64,000 nucleotides of DNA from Pseudomonadota bacterium. GTDB lineage: Bacteria > Pseudomonadota > Gammaproteobacteria > Ga0077536. The DNA is taken from contig JADJYF010000004.1 of the NCBI GenBank assembly GCA_016719885.1, positions 232,001 to 296,000 on the forward strand, given 5' to 3'. Shown piece after piece: positions 1 to 8,866 of this stretch. Within the stretch, counting starts at the first letter, position 1, and each line of letters starts with the position of its first letter. Position numbers and translations under genes: made by a program. The notes under the pieces were generated by a model. That model had not been told where the DNA came from and made no database searches. It saw nothing but the letters and a program-made list of their open reading frames with translations.

Positions 1-1
1 C

Positions 2-1423
2 TTGCATGGCCTCTCGGAAACCATGCGTGCCCAGGGCGGCAAGTTCGACCTGCGCGTGATGGCGAGCCACGGTGGCACCATCAGCTGGAAAGCCAAGGAA
101 CTGGCGCGCACCCTGGTGTCGGGCCCCATCGGCGGCGTCATCGGTTCGAAGTTTCTCGGCGAGGCCTTGGGTTACGACAACATCGCCTGCTCCGACATCG
201 GCGGCACGAGCTTCGACATCGCGCTCATCACCAAGGGTGAGTTCGCCATCCAGAAAGACCCCAACATGGCGCGCCTCCTGGTGTCATTGCCGCTGGTGGC
301 GATGGATTCGGTCGGCGCCGGCGCCGGCAGCTTCGTGCGCATCGACCCTTACTCGCAGTCGATCAAGCTCGGCCCCGACAGTGCCGGCTACCGCGTCGGC
401 GTGTGCTGGGAAGAGGGTGGCATCGATACCGTGTCGGTCAGCGATTGCCACGTGGTGCTGGGCTATCTCAACCCCGACAACTTCCTGGGCGGCGCCATCA
501 AGCTCTCGGTCGAACGCGCGCGCGCGGCGATCAAGAAGCAGATCGCCGACCCGCTCGGCATCTCGGTCGAAAAGGCCGCCGGTGGCGTCATCGAGATCCT
601 CGACCAGTCGTTGCGCGGTCACCTGCGCTCCATGATCAATGCCAAGGGCTACAACCCGGTCGACTTCGTGTGCTTTTCCTACGGCGGCGCCGGCCCCGTG
701 CACACCTATGGCTACACCCAGGGTCTCGGCTTCAAGGACGTCATCATCCCGGCCTGGGCGGCAGGTTTCTCGGCCTTTGGCTGCGCCACCGCCGAGTTCG
801 AATACCGCTACGACAAGAGCGTCGACATCGCGGTGCCGCCGAGCGCGCCCGACGCGGTCAAGCAAGCGAGCTGTGCGACCCTGCAGCAGGCCTGGGGCGA
901 ATTGGCCGAGAAGGTCATCGAGGAATTCCGCATCAACGGCTTCGCGCCCGAAGACGTATTGCTGAAGCCGGGCTTCACCATGCAGTACCTCGGGCAGTTG
1001 AACGACCTGGAAATCGATTCGCCGCTGACGGCGGTGTCCAGCGTCGCCGACTGGGAACGCATCGTCGAAACCTTCGACGAAACCTATGCGCGCGTCTATG
1101 CACGCGCCGCGCGTTCGCCGGAACTCGGCTTCGGCGTGACCGGCGCCATCATGCGCGGCATCGTCGCGACCAAGAAGCCGCGCGTGCCGGAAGAGGAGGA
1201 CTGCGGCCCGACGCCGCCCGCCAATGCCAGCATCGGCGAGCGCCCGTTCTACCAGCAAGGCCGCTGGAAGACCGCCAAGCTCTACCACATGGAAGCGCTG
1301 AAAGCCGGCAACGTCATCAATGGCCCGGCCGTGATCGAATCGCCTGCCACCACCCTGGTGGTGCCGGACGGCTGGTCCACGCGTCTCGACACCCATCGCC
1401 TTTTCCACCTGCGCGAACTCTGA
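2..1423 (+). CDS. acxA: Acetone carboxylase beta subunit, HyuA/hydantoinase A family (5' end missing)
   Basis: This subunit belongs to the N-methylhydantoinase A/oxoprolinase family. In acetone carboxylase it takes part in the ATP-dependent activation of acetone and bicarbonate that yields acetoacetate in the cytoplasm. The 473 visible residues are the C-terminal two thirds of a family usually near 715 aa, and the frame is open at the window edge. The phosphate-binding signature DIGGTSFD and the family motif SYGGAGPVH are both present. The alpha and gamma subunit genes follow directly, with only 29 bases to the next start, so an operon is clear. The gamma gene separates this set from ordinary hydantoinases or 5-oxoprolinase. 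Acetophenone carboxylase is a related alternative but has a different subunit set. Confidence 0.9.
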   Translation: MHGLSETMRAQGGKFDLRVMASHGGTISWKAKELARTLVSGPIGGVIGSKFLGEALGYDNIACSDIGGTSFDIALITKGEFAIQKDPNMARLLVSLPLVAMDSVGAGAGSFVRIDPYSQSIKLGPDSAGYRVGVCWEEGGIDTVSVSDCHVVLGYLNPDNFLGGAIKLSVERARAAIKKQIADPLGISVEKAAGGVIEILDQSLRGHLRSMINAKGYNPVDFVCFSYGGAGPVHTYGYTQGLGFKDVIIPAWAAGFSAFGCATAEFEYRYDKSVDIAVPPSAPDAVKQASCATLQQAWGELAEKVIEEFRINGFAPEDVLLKPGFTMQYLGQLNDLEIDSPLTAVSSVADWERIVETFDETYARVYARAARSPELGFGVTGAIMRGIVATKKPRVPEEEDCGPTPPANASIGERPFYQQGRWKTAKLYHMEALKAGNVINGPAVIESPATTLVVPDGWSTRLDTHRLFHLREL

Positions 1424-1452
1424 GCGCGGCGCTAAAAACAAGGAGACATGCA

Positions 1453-3807
1453 ATGAGTACCGTCTTGAAAATGGTCCCCGACAAGCGTCGCGACAAGGGC
1501 CTGTGCCGTAGCGGCCTGACGCTGCGCGACAATCGCAACCAGGTGCTGGCGCGCACCGAGGAAAGCGGCTGCTACAACGGCCTGGTCAACATGCCGCTGA
1601 AGGAAGCCGACCCGATCTTCTTCGAGAAGCTGGCTTCGCGTATCCGCGCGGTGCTGGTCGACGCGCGCGAGACCGCCAAGAAGATCGCCGCCTCGCCGAT
1701 CGTCGAGCAGGAAGGCGAGCTGTGCTTCACGCTCTACAACGCCGCCGGCGACGCGGTGCTGACCTCGACCGGCATCATGATCCATGTCGGCACCATGGGC
1801 GCCGCCATCAAGTACATGATCGAGAACGAGTGGGAGCGCAACCCGACCATCAATCCCGGTGACATGTTCACCAACAACGACTGCGCGATCGGCAACGTGC
1901 ATCCCTGCGACGTCGCCACCATCGTGCCGATCTTCTGGAACAACAACCTGGTGGGCTGGGTCGGCGGCGTGACCCACGTCATCGACTTGGGCGCGGTGTC
2001 GCCGGGCTCGATGTCCAACGGCCAGTTCTCGCGTTTCGGCGACGGGCTGCAGATCACCTGCCGCAAGACCGGCGTCAACGACGAGCCGCTGCGCGACTGG
2101 CTGCATGAAAGCCAGCGCAACGTGCGCGCCACCAATTACTGGATTCTCGACGAGCGCACGCGCATCGCCGGCTGCCACATGATTCGTGACCGCATGGAGG
2201 AAGTGATCGGCGAAGTCGGCATCGAGGTGTTCGAGAACTTCGGCTACGAGATCATCGAAGACGGCCGCCGCGGCCTGCGCAACCGCATCAAGTCCATGCT
2301 GATTCCCGGCAAGTATCGCCAGGTGTCGTTCATCGACGTGCCCTACAAGCACGAGGCGATGTCGACGCCGGCGCAGTACGCCAAGGTCGATTCGATCATG
2401 CATTCGCCTTCGACCATCGAGATCCGTGCCGATGGTTCGTGGAAGCTCGACTTCGAAGGCGCGAGCCGCTGGGGCTGGCATACCTACAACTCCAGCCAGG
2501 TCGCGTTCACCAGCGGCATCTGGGTGTTCATGACCCAGCACCTGGTGCCCAACGAGCGCGTCAACGACGGCGCCTACTACGGCACCGAGTTCCACCTGCC
2601 CTACGGCACCTGGATGAACCCCGACGATCGCCGCACCGGTCATGCCTATGCCTGGCACTTCCTGGTCGGCTCGTGGACGTCCTTGTGGCGCGGTCTTGGC
2701 CGCTGCTACTTCGGTCGCGGTTATCTCGAGGAAGTGAACGCCGGCAACAGCTCGACCGCCAACTGGCTGCAGGGCGGCGGCATCAACCAGGACGGTGACT
2801 TCCACGCCGTCAACAGTTTCGAGCCCGCCGCCTCCGGCGCCGGTGCGCGGGCCTGGGCCGACGGCCTCGATCACGCCGCCGCGATCTGGAACCCGGAAGG
2901 CGACATGGGCGACATGGAGATCTGGGAACTCGCTGAACCGATGGTCTATCTCGGGCGCGCCATCAAGACCAACTCCGGCGGCGCCGGCAAGTATCGCGGC
3001 GGTTGCGGTTTCGAAACCTTGCGCATGATCTGGAAGGCCAAGGACTGGGCCATGACCTTCATGGGCGACGGCTACGTGGTGTGCAACTGGGGCATGATGG
3101 GTGGCTACCCGTCATCCGCCGGCTACCGCTTTGCCGCGCACAACACCGGTTTGAAGGATCGCATCGCCAATGGCGAATCACTGCCGCTCGGTCACGACTG
3201 GGACCCCGACAGCCCGCAGTGGGAGTTCTCGCTCGCCAAGGGCGCTGATGTCATCCGTGACAAGCAGACCATGGCCACCGAGCAGCCCTTCGAGGACTAC
3301 GATCTATATCTCAACCTCATCCGCGGCGGCCCGGGTTTCGGCGATCCGATAGAGCGCAGCTGTCGCGATCTGGAAGCCGATCTCAACGGTCACTACGTGT
3401 TGCCGCGCTTTGCCGCCAATGTCTACGGCGCGGTCGCCACGCAGGACGCCAAGGGCGCCTGGCAGGTCGACGAAGCCGCCACCGCCAAACGCCGCGAGGA
3501 AATGAAGAAGGAACGCATCGCGCGCTCGATGCCGGTGCGCGAATGGATCAAACAGGAATCCAGGCGCGTCGCCGCCAAGGACGGCGCCGAGCAGGTGCAG
3601 CACATGTATGCCTCGAGCTTCATGGCCTCGAAGAAATTCCTCGACGAGTTCCGCGCCTTCTGGAGCCTGCCCAAGGACTGGATCCTGCGCCTCGGTCAAG
3701 ACGGCGTGACCGGCTTCGGCCAGCAGAGCATTCCGATCGATTCCCTGCCCGACGTGCGCCGCGTGGTGCTGGTCGACGAATCGGTCGTTGCCCCCGAAGA
3801 CTACTAA
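1453..3807 (+). CDS. acxB: Acetone carboxylase alpha subunit, HyuB family
   Basis: This 784-aa protein is the HyuB-type catalytic subunit where acetone enolate is carboxylated at a Mn(II) site. His150, Asp153 (in NVHPCD) and His175 (in GVTHVIDLG) are present at the same numbers reported as Mn ligands in the Xanthobacter autotrophicus alpha subunit, which strongly supports acetone carboxylase over a generic hydantoinase B. The start is chosen at the ATG preceded by AGGAGA seven bases upstream. The same frame stays open far upstream, but that stretch is out-of-frame acxA sequence. The gamma subunit gene begins 15 bases after the stop. Confidence 0.95.
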   Translation: MSTVLKMVPDKRRDKGLCRSGLTLRDNRNQVLARTEESGCYNGLVNMPLKEADPIFFEKLASRIRAVLVDARETAKKIAASPIVEQEGELCFTLYNAAGDAVLTSTGIMIHVGTMGAAIKYMIENEWERNPTINPGDMFTNNDCAIGNVHPCDVATIVPIFWNNNLVGWVGGVTHVIDLGAVSPGSMSNGQFSRFGDGLQITCRKTGVNDEPLRDWLHESQRNVRATNYWILDERTRIAGCHMIRDRMEEVIGEVGIEVFENFGYEIIEDGRRGLRNRIKSMLIPGKYRQVSFIDVPYKHEAMSTPAQYAKVDSIMHSPSTIEIRADGSWKLDFEGASRWGWHTYNSSQVAFTSGIWVFMTQHLVPNERVNDGAYYGTEFHLPYGTWMNPDDRRTGHAYAWHFLVGSWTSLWRGLGRCYFGRGYLEEVNAGNSSTANWLQGGGINQDGDFHAVNSFEPAASGAGARAWADGLDHAAAIWNPEGDMGDMEIWELAEPMVYLGRAIKTNSGGAGKYRGGCGFETLRMIWKAKDWAMTFMGDGYVVCNWGMMGGYPSSAGYRFAAHNTGLKDRIANGESLPLGHDWDPDSPQWEFSLAKGADVIRDKQTMATEQPFEDYDLYLNLIRGGPGFGDPIERSCRDLEADLNGHYVLPRFAANVYGAVATQDAKGAWQVDEAATAKRREEMKKERIARSMPVREWIKQESRRVAAKDGAEQVQHMYASSFMASKKFLDEFRAFWSLPKDWILRLGQDGVTGFGQQSIPIDSLPDVRRVVLVDESVVAPEDY

Positions 3808-3822
3808 GCAGGAGCCGCTCCC

Positions 3823-4329
3823 ATGACAAGCTATACCAAGAAGGAAATCGGCGACCTGGTGGATGGTCGCCTGCCGTTCAACACCGTGCACCGCATGCTG
3901 TCGATGCCGAAAGACGTCGAGCGTTTCGACTTGTATCTCAAGGTGCTGCAGGAGCGGGTGTCGTGGCCGGATCAAATCATCCTGCCGCGCGGCCCGCACC
4001 TGTACATCGTGCAGGACGCCAAGTCGAAGAAGTGGGTCAACAAGTGCGCCTGTGGCCACGTGATGGGCGAGTACCACGAGAACTGGAAGCTCTTCGCCAA
4101 CATCTTCGTGCGCAACAGCGAGGCCTTGTTGAACGAGCTGCAGCCGAAGTTGATGGCGCCGCATCACGAATGGCAGGAGATCCGCGAGTTCATCTGCCCC
4201 GAGTGCGGCATCATGCACGACGTCGAAGCGCCGGTGCCGTGGTACCCGATACTCAACGAGTTCGAGCCCGACATCGAGACCTTCTATCGCGAGTGGGTGA
4301 AGCTGCCGCTGCCGGAGAAAGCCAACTGA
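3823..4329 (+). CDS. acxC: Acetone carboxylase gamma subunit
   Basis: This small 168-aa subunit is diagnostic for the acetone carboxylase complex (alpha, beta, gamma), and the length matches the Xanthobacter protein. Two Cys/His clusters, KCACGH (Cys75, Cys77, His79) and CPECGIMH (Cys125, Cys128, His132), fit the structural zinc site known in this subunit. It is the third gene of acxABC, with an AGGAG-type ribosome binding site in the 15-base gap after acxB. There is no sign of damage. Confidence 0.94.
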   Translation: MTSYTKKEIGDLVDGRLPFNTVHRMLSMPKDVERFDLYLKVLQERVSWPDQIILPRGPHLYIVQDAKSKKWVNKCACGHVMGEYHENWKLFANIFVRNSEALLNELQPKLMAPHHEWQEIREFICPECGIMHDVEAPVPWYPILNEFEPDIETFYREWVKLPLPEKAN

Positions 4330-4459
4330 GGTCGGCCTGACGCTGACCCGATGTTCGAGCGCCGGCCCGTGTGGGTCGGCGCCACGCTGCCCCCGCCCGG
4401 GGAATCCTGCCGCGCAGCGCCGGGCGTTATCCTGTGCGCCCCAATCCACAGCCGCTGAC

Positions 4460-5374
4460 ATGACTTACCTTCGCCGTCGCGTCCTGGTCGGACTCGCCCT
4501 CGATCGCACCCCCGGCTTCAACTATTCAGGCAACCTGTTGGGCGTGCGCTTTCCGCGCACCACGCCGCGCGAAGTCGAGGTGGCGATGGACGGCGGCGCC
4601 TACAGCGAGGACGAGCGTGGCCGCGTCGACATCGCCGCCGTGTGCCTGATGGCCGATGTCTCGATGGGCTGCGTGGTGCGCGCCAACTTGACGCCCTCGC
4701 AGCGCCTGGCGACGGTCAGCCTCACGCTGCAATTTACCGGCGCGCCGCTGACGGGCGAGATCAGCGGGCGCGGCGAGTTCGAGAACTTCGTCGACGGCGT
4801 CGACAGCCGCCAGGGCCTGTGTCGCACCACGGTCTACGCCAACGGCACGCCGGCCATCTACGGCCAGGGCGCGTTCATGGTCATGGAGCCGCTGCCCGGG
4901 CGCAGCATGTATCCGATCGTCGATGCCGTGCACGAGGGCGTGGCGCCGCTTGCTGAACAAGAATTCGAGCCGCACGAGCGCGAACTGCTGGCCCGTGCCG
5001 ATGGCGCCATGAAGGCAGCGGGTGGCGAGCGCGGCTTCCTCAAGCACTTCTGGGGCATGTTGCCGTGGACTACCGCCGACGGCGCGCGCTGCCGCACGGC
5101 CAATGGCCCGCATCTCGGCAACCGTGTCGGTCACATGCAGGGTGGGCTCCAGATCGGCATGGCCATCGTTACCGCCGAGGCCGCGCTGCCGGCGGAGTGG
5201 GCGGTGTCGGCGATCTCGGCGTGGTTCCTGGCGCCCGGCGAAGGCGAGCACATCGAGGCCAATGCGCGCATCGAGCATCGCGGCCGCAATACCGCCGTGG
5301 TGCGCACCGTCATCAGCGGCAAGGGCGGGCGGCGCGTGCTGGAGGCCATGACCACCCACCTGCGGCGCGGCTGA
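4460..5374 (+). CDS. Tandem hotdog-fold thioesterase family protein
   Basis: This 304-aa protein looks like two hotdog domains in tandem, the architecture of acyl-CoA thioesterases in the PaaI/TesB-like group. The second half carries GPHLGNRVGHMQGG followed by a long helix and the strand pair VSAISAWFLAPGEGEHIEANARIEHRGRN, typical of a PaaI-type domain; the first half (about residues 20-140) has similar spacing. It likely hydrolyses an acyl-CoA in the cytoplasm, but the substrate cannot be read from the sequence. It lies 130 bases after acxC on the same strand, so it may or may not share that transcript. That 130-base gap shows no clear terminator. Confidence 0.7.
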   Translation: MTYLRRRVLVGLALDRTPGFNYSGNLLGVRFPRTTPREVEVAMDGGAYSEDERGRVDIAAVCLMADVSMGCVVRANLTPSQRLATVSLTLQFTGAPLTGEISGRGEFENFVDGVDSRQGLCRTTVYANGTPAIYGQGAFMVMEPLPGRSMYPIVDAVHEGVAPLAEQEFEPHERELLARADGAMKAAGGERGFLKHFWGMLPWTTADGARCRTANGPHLGNRVGHMQGGLQIGMAIVTAEAALPAEWAVSAISAWFLAPGEGEHIEANARIEHRGRNTAVVRTVISGKGGRRVLEAMTTHLRRG

Positions 5375-5413
5375 TTCGCCAGCCGCGCGGCCCTCGAGCG
5401 CGCCGCGCCGAGT

Positions 5414-5821
5414 TCAATTGGCCGTCGGCAAGGGCGGGGCGCCGAGCTCCGTCAGTCCGCACACCGGCCGCTGCATGACTTCGCAACTCGGCGCCGACAA
5501 CGCCGCCACGCGCCCTTCCAGCGTGTCTTCGCGCATACCGGTGCCGCCCCGGCACGGAATGCCGTCCCACCATCCGATACACCAGCCGATGCGTTGCCCG
5601 ACGATGGGCCTGCCGTCGCAACAGCTCACCTCGTTCTGGATGAACAGGCGGCATTGCGTGCCGGCTGGGATGCAGCCGGGCGGTGGGGCGCCGGGCGTGC
5701 TGGGCGTCGTGCTGCTGGTGACGATGGCTCCGATCACCGCGACCACCACCACCACCACGATGATCACGATCACGACCGGCGCCACGCCGCGCTGGAACCT
5801 GCGCAATGACGGTGTACGCAT
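5414..5821 (-). CDS. Small Cys-rich single-pass membrane or secreted protein
   Basis: This 135-aa protein has no function I recognise. After a basic N-terminus comes a very hydrophobic helix of Val and Ile (residues about 13-35, VAPVVIVIIVVVVVVAVIG). A linker rich in Pro and Thr then leads to a domain of about 90 residues with eight cysteines, including a CC pair, and several Trp. That pattern suggests a disulfide-stabilised domain outside the cytoplasm. The start at 5821 is chosen because GGGAGGGGGC lies just upstream; an in-frame start 20 codons earlier lacks this. The gene is divergent from the sensor kinase, and the two share a roughly 157-base promoter region. Confidence 0.55.
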   Translation of the reverse strand: MRTPSLRRFQRGVAPVVIVIIVVVVVVAVIGAIVTSSTTPSTPGAPPPGCIPAGTQCRLFIQNEVSCCDGRPIVGQRIGWCIGWWDGIPCRGGTGMREDTLEGRVAALSAPSCEVMQRPVCGLTELGAPPLPTAN

Positions 5822-5978
5822 GCTGCCCCCTCCCTGTTTCCCGGAGTATAGGCACGCCGCGAGGTGGCGGCGTCTGCGCAAAGCGTGCCCGCGTCACGAA
5901 GCGCGTCTCCCCCGAATCTGGCAACTTCCTAAAGTTCGCCTGCGCTCGGCCGCTACCGCAGCGGTCAGCCTTCAAAAG

Positions 5979-7661
5979 ATGTCGGGTACTTCCGTGGCCA
6001 CCGCCGCCGTTCAGCTTGCTTCCACCCTGTCGCGCAGTAATACGGGCAAGGTGCCCACCATCCTGGTTTACACCGCCGAGCGCGCGCAATTCGACACCGT
6101 GGCGCGCACTTTCTCCGACGCCAACGCGCTGTGCAGCCTGTTCCCCTGCGACAACGCCACGCAATTCGACGCCGCGCTCGACGACGCCGCGATCTTCGAT
6201 GCCGCCATCGTGTCGCTGGGCCTCGGCGCGGCCGTGACCGGCACGGCGCTCGCGAGTCTCGCCGCCGCCGCGCCCCATGCCGCGCAGTTCATCCTGAGCG
6301 GCGCGCTGCCCTCGGAATTCCTGCCTGCCGAACTGCAGCACACCGGCGCCGACGCGATTCCCGACCGCAATCTCGCGGCCCTGCCGTTCGTGGTCGACAA
6401 CATCATGCGCGAGCGGCGCACCACGCATCTCGTGCAGCGCGCGCTGGTCGATCACGAGCAGATGTTCGGCGTGCTGGTCGATCACATCGAGGACGCGCTG
6501 TGGGTGTGCAATGCCACCGCCGATCGCATTCTCTATCTCAGTCCGGCCTTCAGCCGCATCTGGGGCGTGGACGAGCGCGAGCTGTATGCCAATGCCCATG
6601 CCTGGCTCAACTACATCCATCCCGCCGATCGCCGCCACTACGTGAACGTGTTCCGCGATCACGCGCTGGCGGGCGAACCGTTCATCAACGAGTATCGCAT
6701 CCAACGCCCCGACGGCGGCGTGCGCCTGATCCGTGACCAGGGTTACCCGATGCTGGACGCGCAGGGGCGCGTGCATCGCTTCGGCGGCATCATGCACGAC
6801 ATCACGGAAGAGCGTCGCATCCAGGAAGACATGCGCCTGTCGCAGCGGCTCGAAGCGGTGGGCCAGCTCGCGGCCGGCATCGCTCACGAGATCAACACGC
6901 CCGCGCAGTTCATCGGCGACAACCTGCGTTTCGTGCGTGACGGTATCGCCACCATGCTCGAACTGCAGGCAGAGCTCGAAGCCATGGCGCGCGGCGACCA
7001 GCCGAGCGACCGCGAGCGCGTGGCGCAGCTGCTGGACGCCGCCGATTTCGAGTTCCTGCGCGCCGATCTGCCGGTCGCCATCGAGCAGTCGCTGGACGGC
7101 ATTCAACGCGTTGCGACCATCGTGCGCGCCATGAAGGAATTCTCCCATCCAGGCTCGGAGCTGGCCGAGCCGACCGATCTCAACGAAACCGTGCGCAGCG
7201 CCGTGACCGTGACGCGCAACGAATGGAAGTACGTGGCCAACCTGCACGACGATCTCGATCCCGATCTGCCGGCCGTCACCTGTCACCGCCAGGCCATTTC
7301 CCAGGTGCTGGTCAATCTCATCGTCAACGCCGCCCATGCCATCGAGCTGGCCGGCCCCAAGGAGCATTTCCCCTTCATCATCATTTCAACGTCCGCCAGC
7401 GACGGCTGGGCACGCATCGCCGTGCGCGACGAGGGTACCGGCATCCGCCCCGAGATCCGCGAGCGCATCTTCGACCAGTTCTTCACCACCAAGGAGGTCG
7501 GCAAGGGCACGGGCCAGGGCCTGGCCCTGGCGTGGCGCACCATCGTCGACGGCCACGGCGGACGTATCGAGTGCGAATCCGAACCGGGCGTGGGCACCAC
7601 CTTCACCGTGCACTTGCCCATCGCCGGACCGCCGACCAGTCCGCCAGGAGGCGCACGATGA
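5979..7661 (+). CDS. PAS-domain sensor histidine kinase
   Basis: This 560-aa cytoplasmic kinase has no obvious transmembrane helix. Residues about 25-145 look like a degenerate receiver-like domain that lacks a clear phospho-Asp, residues about 160-280 form a PAS/PAC domain (ending in GGIMHDITEERR), and a dimerisation domain with phospho-acceptor His303 (GIAHEINTPAQF) follows. The ATPase domain has an N box (VNLIVNAAHAI), a G1 box (DEGTGI) and a G2 box (GKGTGQGLAL). It presumably phosphorylates the two response regulators downstream. The stop overlaps the next start in ATGA, so they are translationally coupled. The start at AAAAGATG is inferred; the frame extends upstream but overlaps the antisense Cys-rich gene. 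Confidence 0.85.
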   Translation: MSGTSVATAAVQLASTLSRSNTGKVPTILVYTAERAQFDTVARTFSDANALCSLFPCDNATQFDAALDDAAIFDAAIVSLGLGAAVTGTALASLAAAAPHAAQFILSGALPSEFLPAELQHTGADAIPDRNLAALPFVVDNIMRERRTTHLVQRALVDHEQMFGVLVDHIEDALWVCNATADRILYLSPAFSRIWGVDERELYANAHAWLNYIHPADRRHYVNVFRDHALAGEPFINEYRIQRPDGGVRLIRDQGYPMLDAQGRVHRFGGIMHDITEERRIQEDMRLSQRLEAVGQLAAGIAHEINTPAQFIGDNLRFVRDGIATMLELQAELEAMARGDQPSDRERVAQLLDAADFEFLRADLPVAIEQSLDGIQRVATIVRAMKEFSHPGSELAEPTDLNETVRSAVTVTRNEWKYVANLHDDLDPDLPAVTCHRQAISQVLVNLIVNAAHAIELAGPKEHFPFIIISTSASDGWARIAVRDEGTGIRPEIRERIFDQFFTTKEVGKGTGQGLALAWRTIVDGHGGRIECESEPGVGTTFTVHLPIAGPPTSPPGGAR

Positions 7662-8854
7662 TTTCCACGCTGTTTGTCGATGACGAGCCGATGCTGCTGT
7701 CGGGTTTGCGGCGCCTGCTGCGACCGCTGCGCGACGAGTGGCGCATGAGTTTCGTCGAGAGCGCCGACGCGGCCTGCGCACTGCTGGCCAACGAACCCTA
7801 CGACGTGGTGGTCAGCGACATCCGCATGCCGGGACGCTCGGGCGTCGATTTCCTGACCGAGGTCGCGAAGCGCTGGCCGGACACGGTGCGCATCATCCTG
7901 TCGGGCGAAGCCGATCTCGACACCGCCTGCCGCAGCGTGCGCGTGTCGCACCAGTTCCTGTCCAAGCCCTGCGACCTCGACGGTCTGCGCGCCACCATCA
8001 CGCGTGCCTGTCGTTTGAAGCGCACCATCGCCGACCCGGAACTCGCACAGTTCGTCGGCGCGCTGCAGTTCCTGCCCTGCATCCCGGAGGTGTACGAAGA
8101 ACTGGTGGCGCTGCTCAACGACCCGTCGTGCTCGGCCGAGGCGGTGGGCCGCGTCATCCATCGCGACATCAGCATGGCGGCCAGCGTGCTGCGCCTGGTC
8201 AACAGCGCCTATTTCTCGCTGCCGCGGCTCATCACCGACGCCGGCGAGGCGGCGCGCCTGCTGGGCTTCGATCTCATCAAAACGTTGGTGCTCGGTGTCG
8301 GCATCTTTCGCCAGTTCGAAGACCTGCACGCGCTCGACCCGCACGTCAGCGCGCTGTGCATGCACTCGGTGGCGGTGGCGGCGCAAGCACGCATGGTGGC
8401 GGCGCGCCTGGGGCTGGCCAAGGCCGACTGCGAACTGGCCGGCATGGCCGGCATGCTGCACGACGTCGGCGAGCTGGTGCTGGCCTCCAATCATCCCGAG
8501 GTACTGCTCGAGACCCTGGCCAGGAGCGCCGACGACGGGCCGCCCCTGTGGCGACTCGAGCGCGATGCACTCGGTTCCAGCCATTGCGAGATCGGCGCCT
8601 ACCTGCTCGGACTATGGGGCTTGCACGACGCGGTGGTGGAAACCGCGGCCTTTCATCACACGCCGTCGGATCTCGGCGCCGGCGCGCGCGTGGACGTGTT
8701 GACCGCGGTGCATGTCGCCAATCATTTCGTCGCCGAGGTGGAGCGGCCCGGCAGCCACATGCGTTCGCCGCTCGACAGTGCCTATCTCGATGCGCTCGGT
8801 GTCGGCGAACTGGTCGCCGCGCTCGGCACCGAACAAACGCCCCAGGCCCACTAG
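7658..8854 (+). CDS. Response regulator with HDOD output domain
   Basis: This 398-aa protein has an N-terminal receiver domain (acidic pair Asp8/Asp9, phospho-acceptor Asp54 in VVSDIRMPG, Lys in FLSKPCD) joined to an HDOD domain. The HDOD part holds the signature segments LPCIPEVYEEL, HRDISMAASVLRLVNSAYFSLPR and GMLHDVGELVLASNHPE. HDOD domains are catalytically silent relatives of HD hydrolases and act in signalling and c-di-GMP-linked regulation. It overlaps the kinase gene by four bases and is followed 12 bases later by a second regulator, so the three genes form one phosphorelay unit. Confidence 0.88.
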   Translation: MISTLFVDDEPMLLSGLRRLLRPLRDEWRMSFVESADAACALLANEPYDVVVSDIRMPGRSGVDFLTEVAKRWPDTVRIILSGEADLDTACRSVRVSHQFLSKPCDLDGLRATITRACRLKRTIADPELAQFVGALQFLPCIPEVYEELVALLNDPSCSAEAVGRVIHRDISMAASVLRLVNSAYFSLPRLITDAGEAARLLGFDLIKTLVLGVGIFRQFEDLHALDPHVSALCMHSVAVAAQARMVAARLGLAKADCELAGMAGMLHDVGELVLASNHPEVLLETLARSADDGPPLWRLERDALGSSHCEIGAYLLGLWGLHDAVVETAAFHHTPSDLGAGARVDVLTAVHVANHFVAEVERPGSHMRSPLDSAYLDALGVGELVAALGTEQTPQAH

Positions 8855-8866
8855 GAGAATCGCGGC

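Noticed and set aside
284..2874. Long minus-strand open frames opposite acxA and acxB (389 and 480 codons).
   Set aside because: They are shadows of GC-rich plus-strand genes: low-complexity His/Asp/Arg/Val content, no family features, and complete overlap with well-supported acetone carboxylase genes.
5418..5978. N-terminal extension of the sensor kinase frame.
   Set aside because: The added 187 residues are His/Thr/Pro-rich without domain features and lie opposite the Cys-rich gene, which has its own ribosome binding site.
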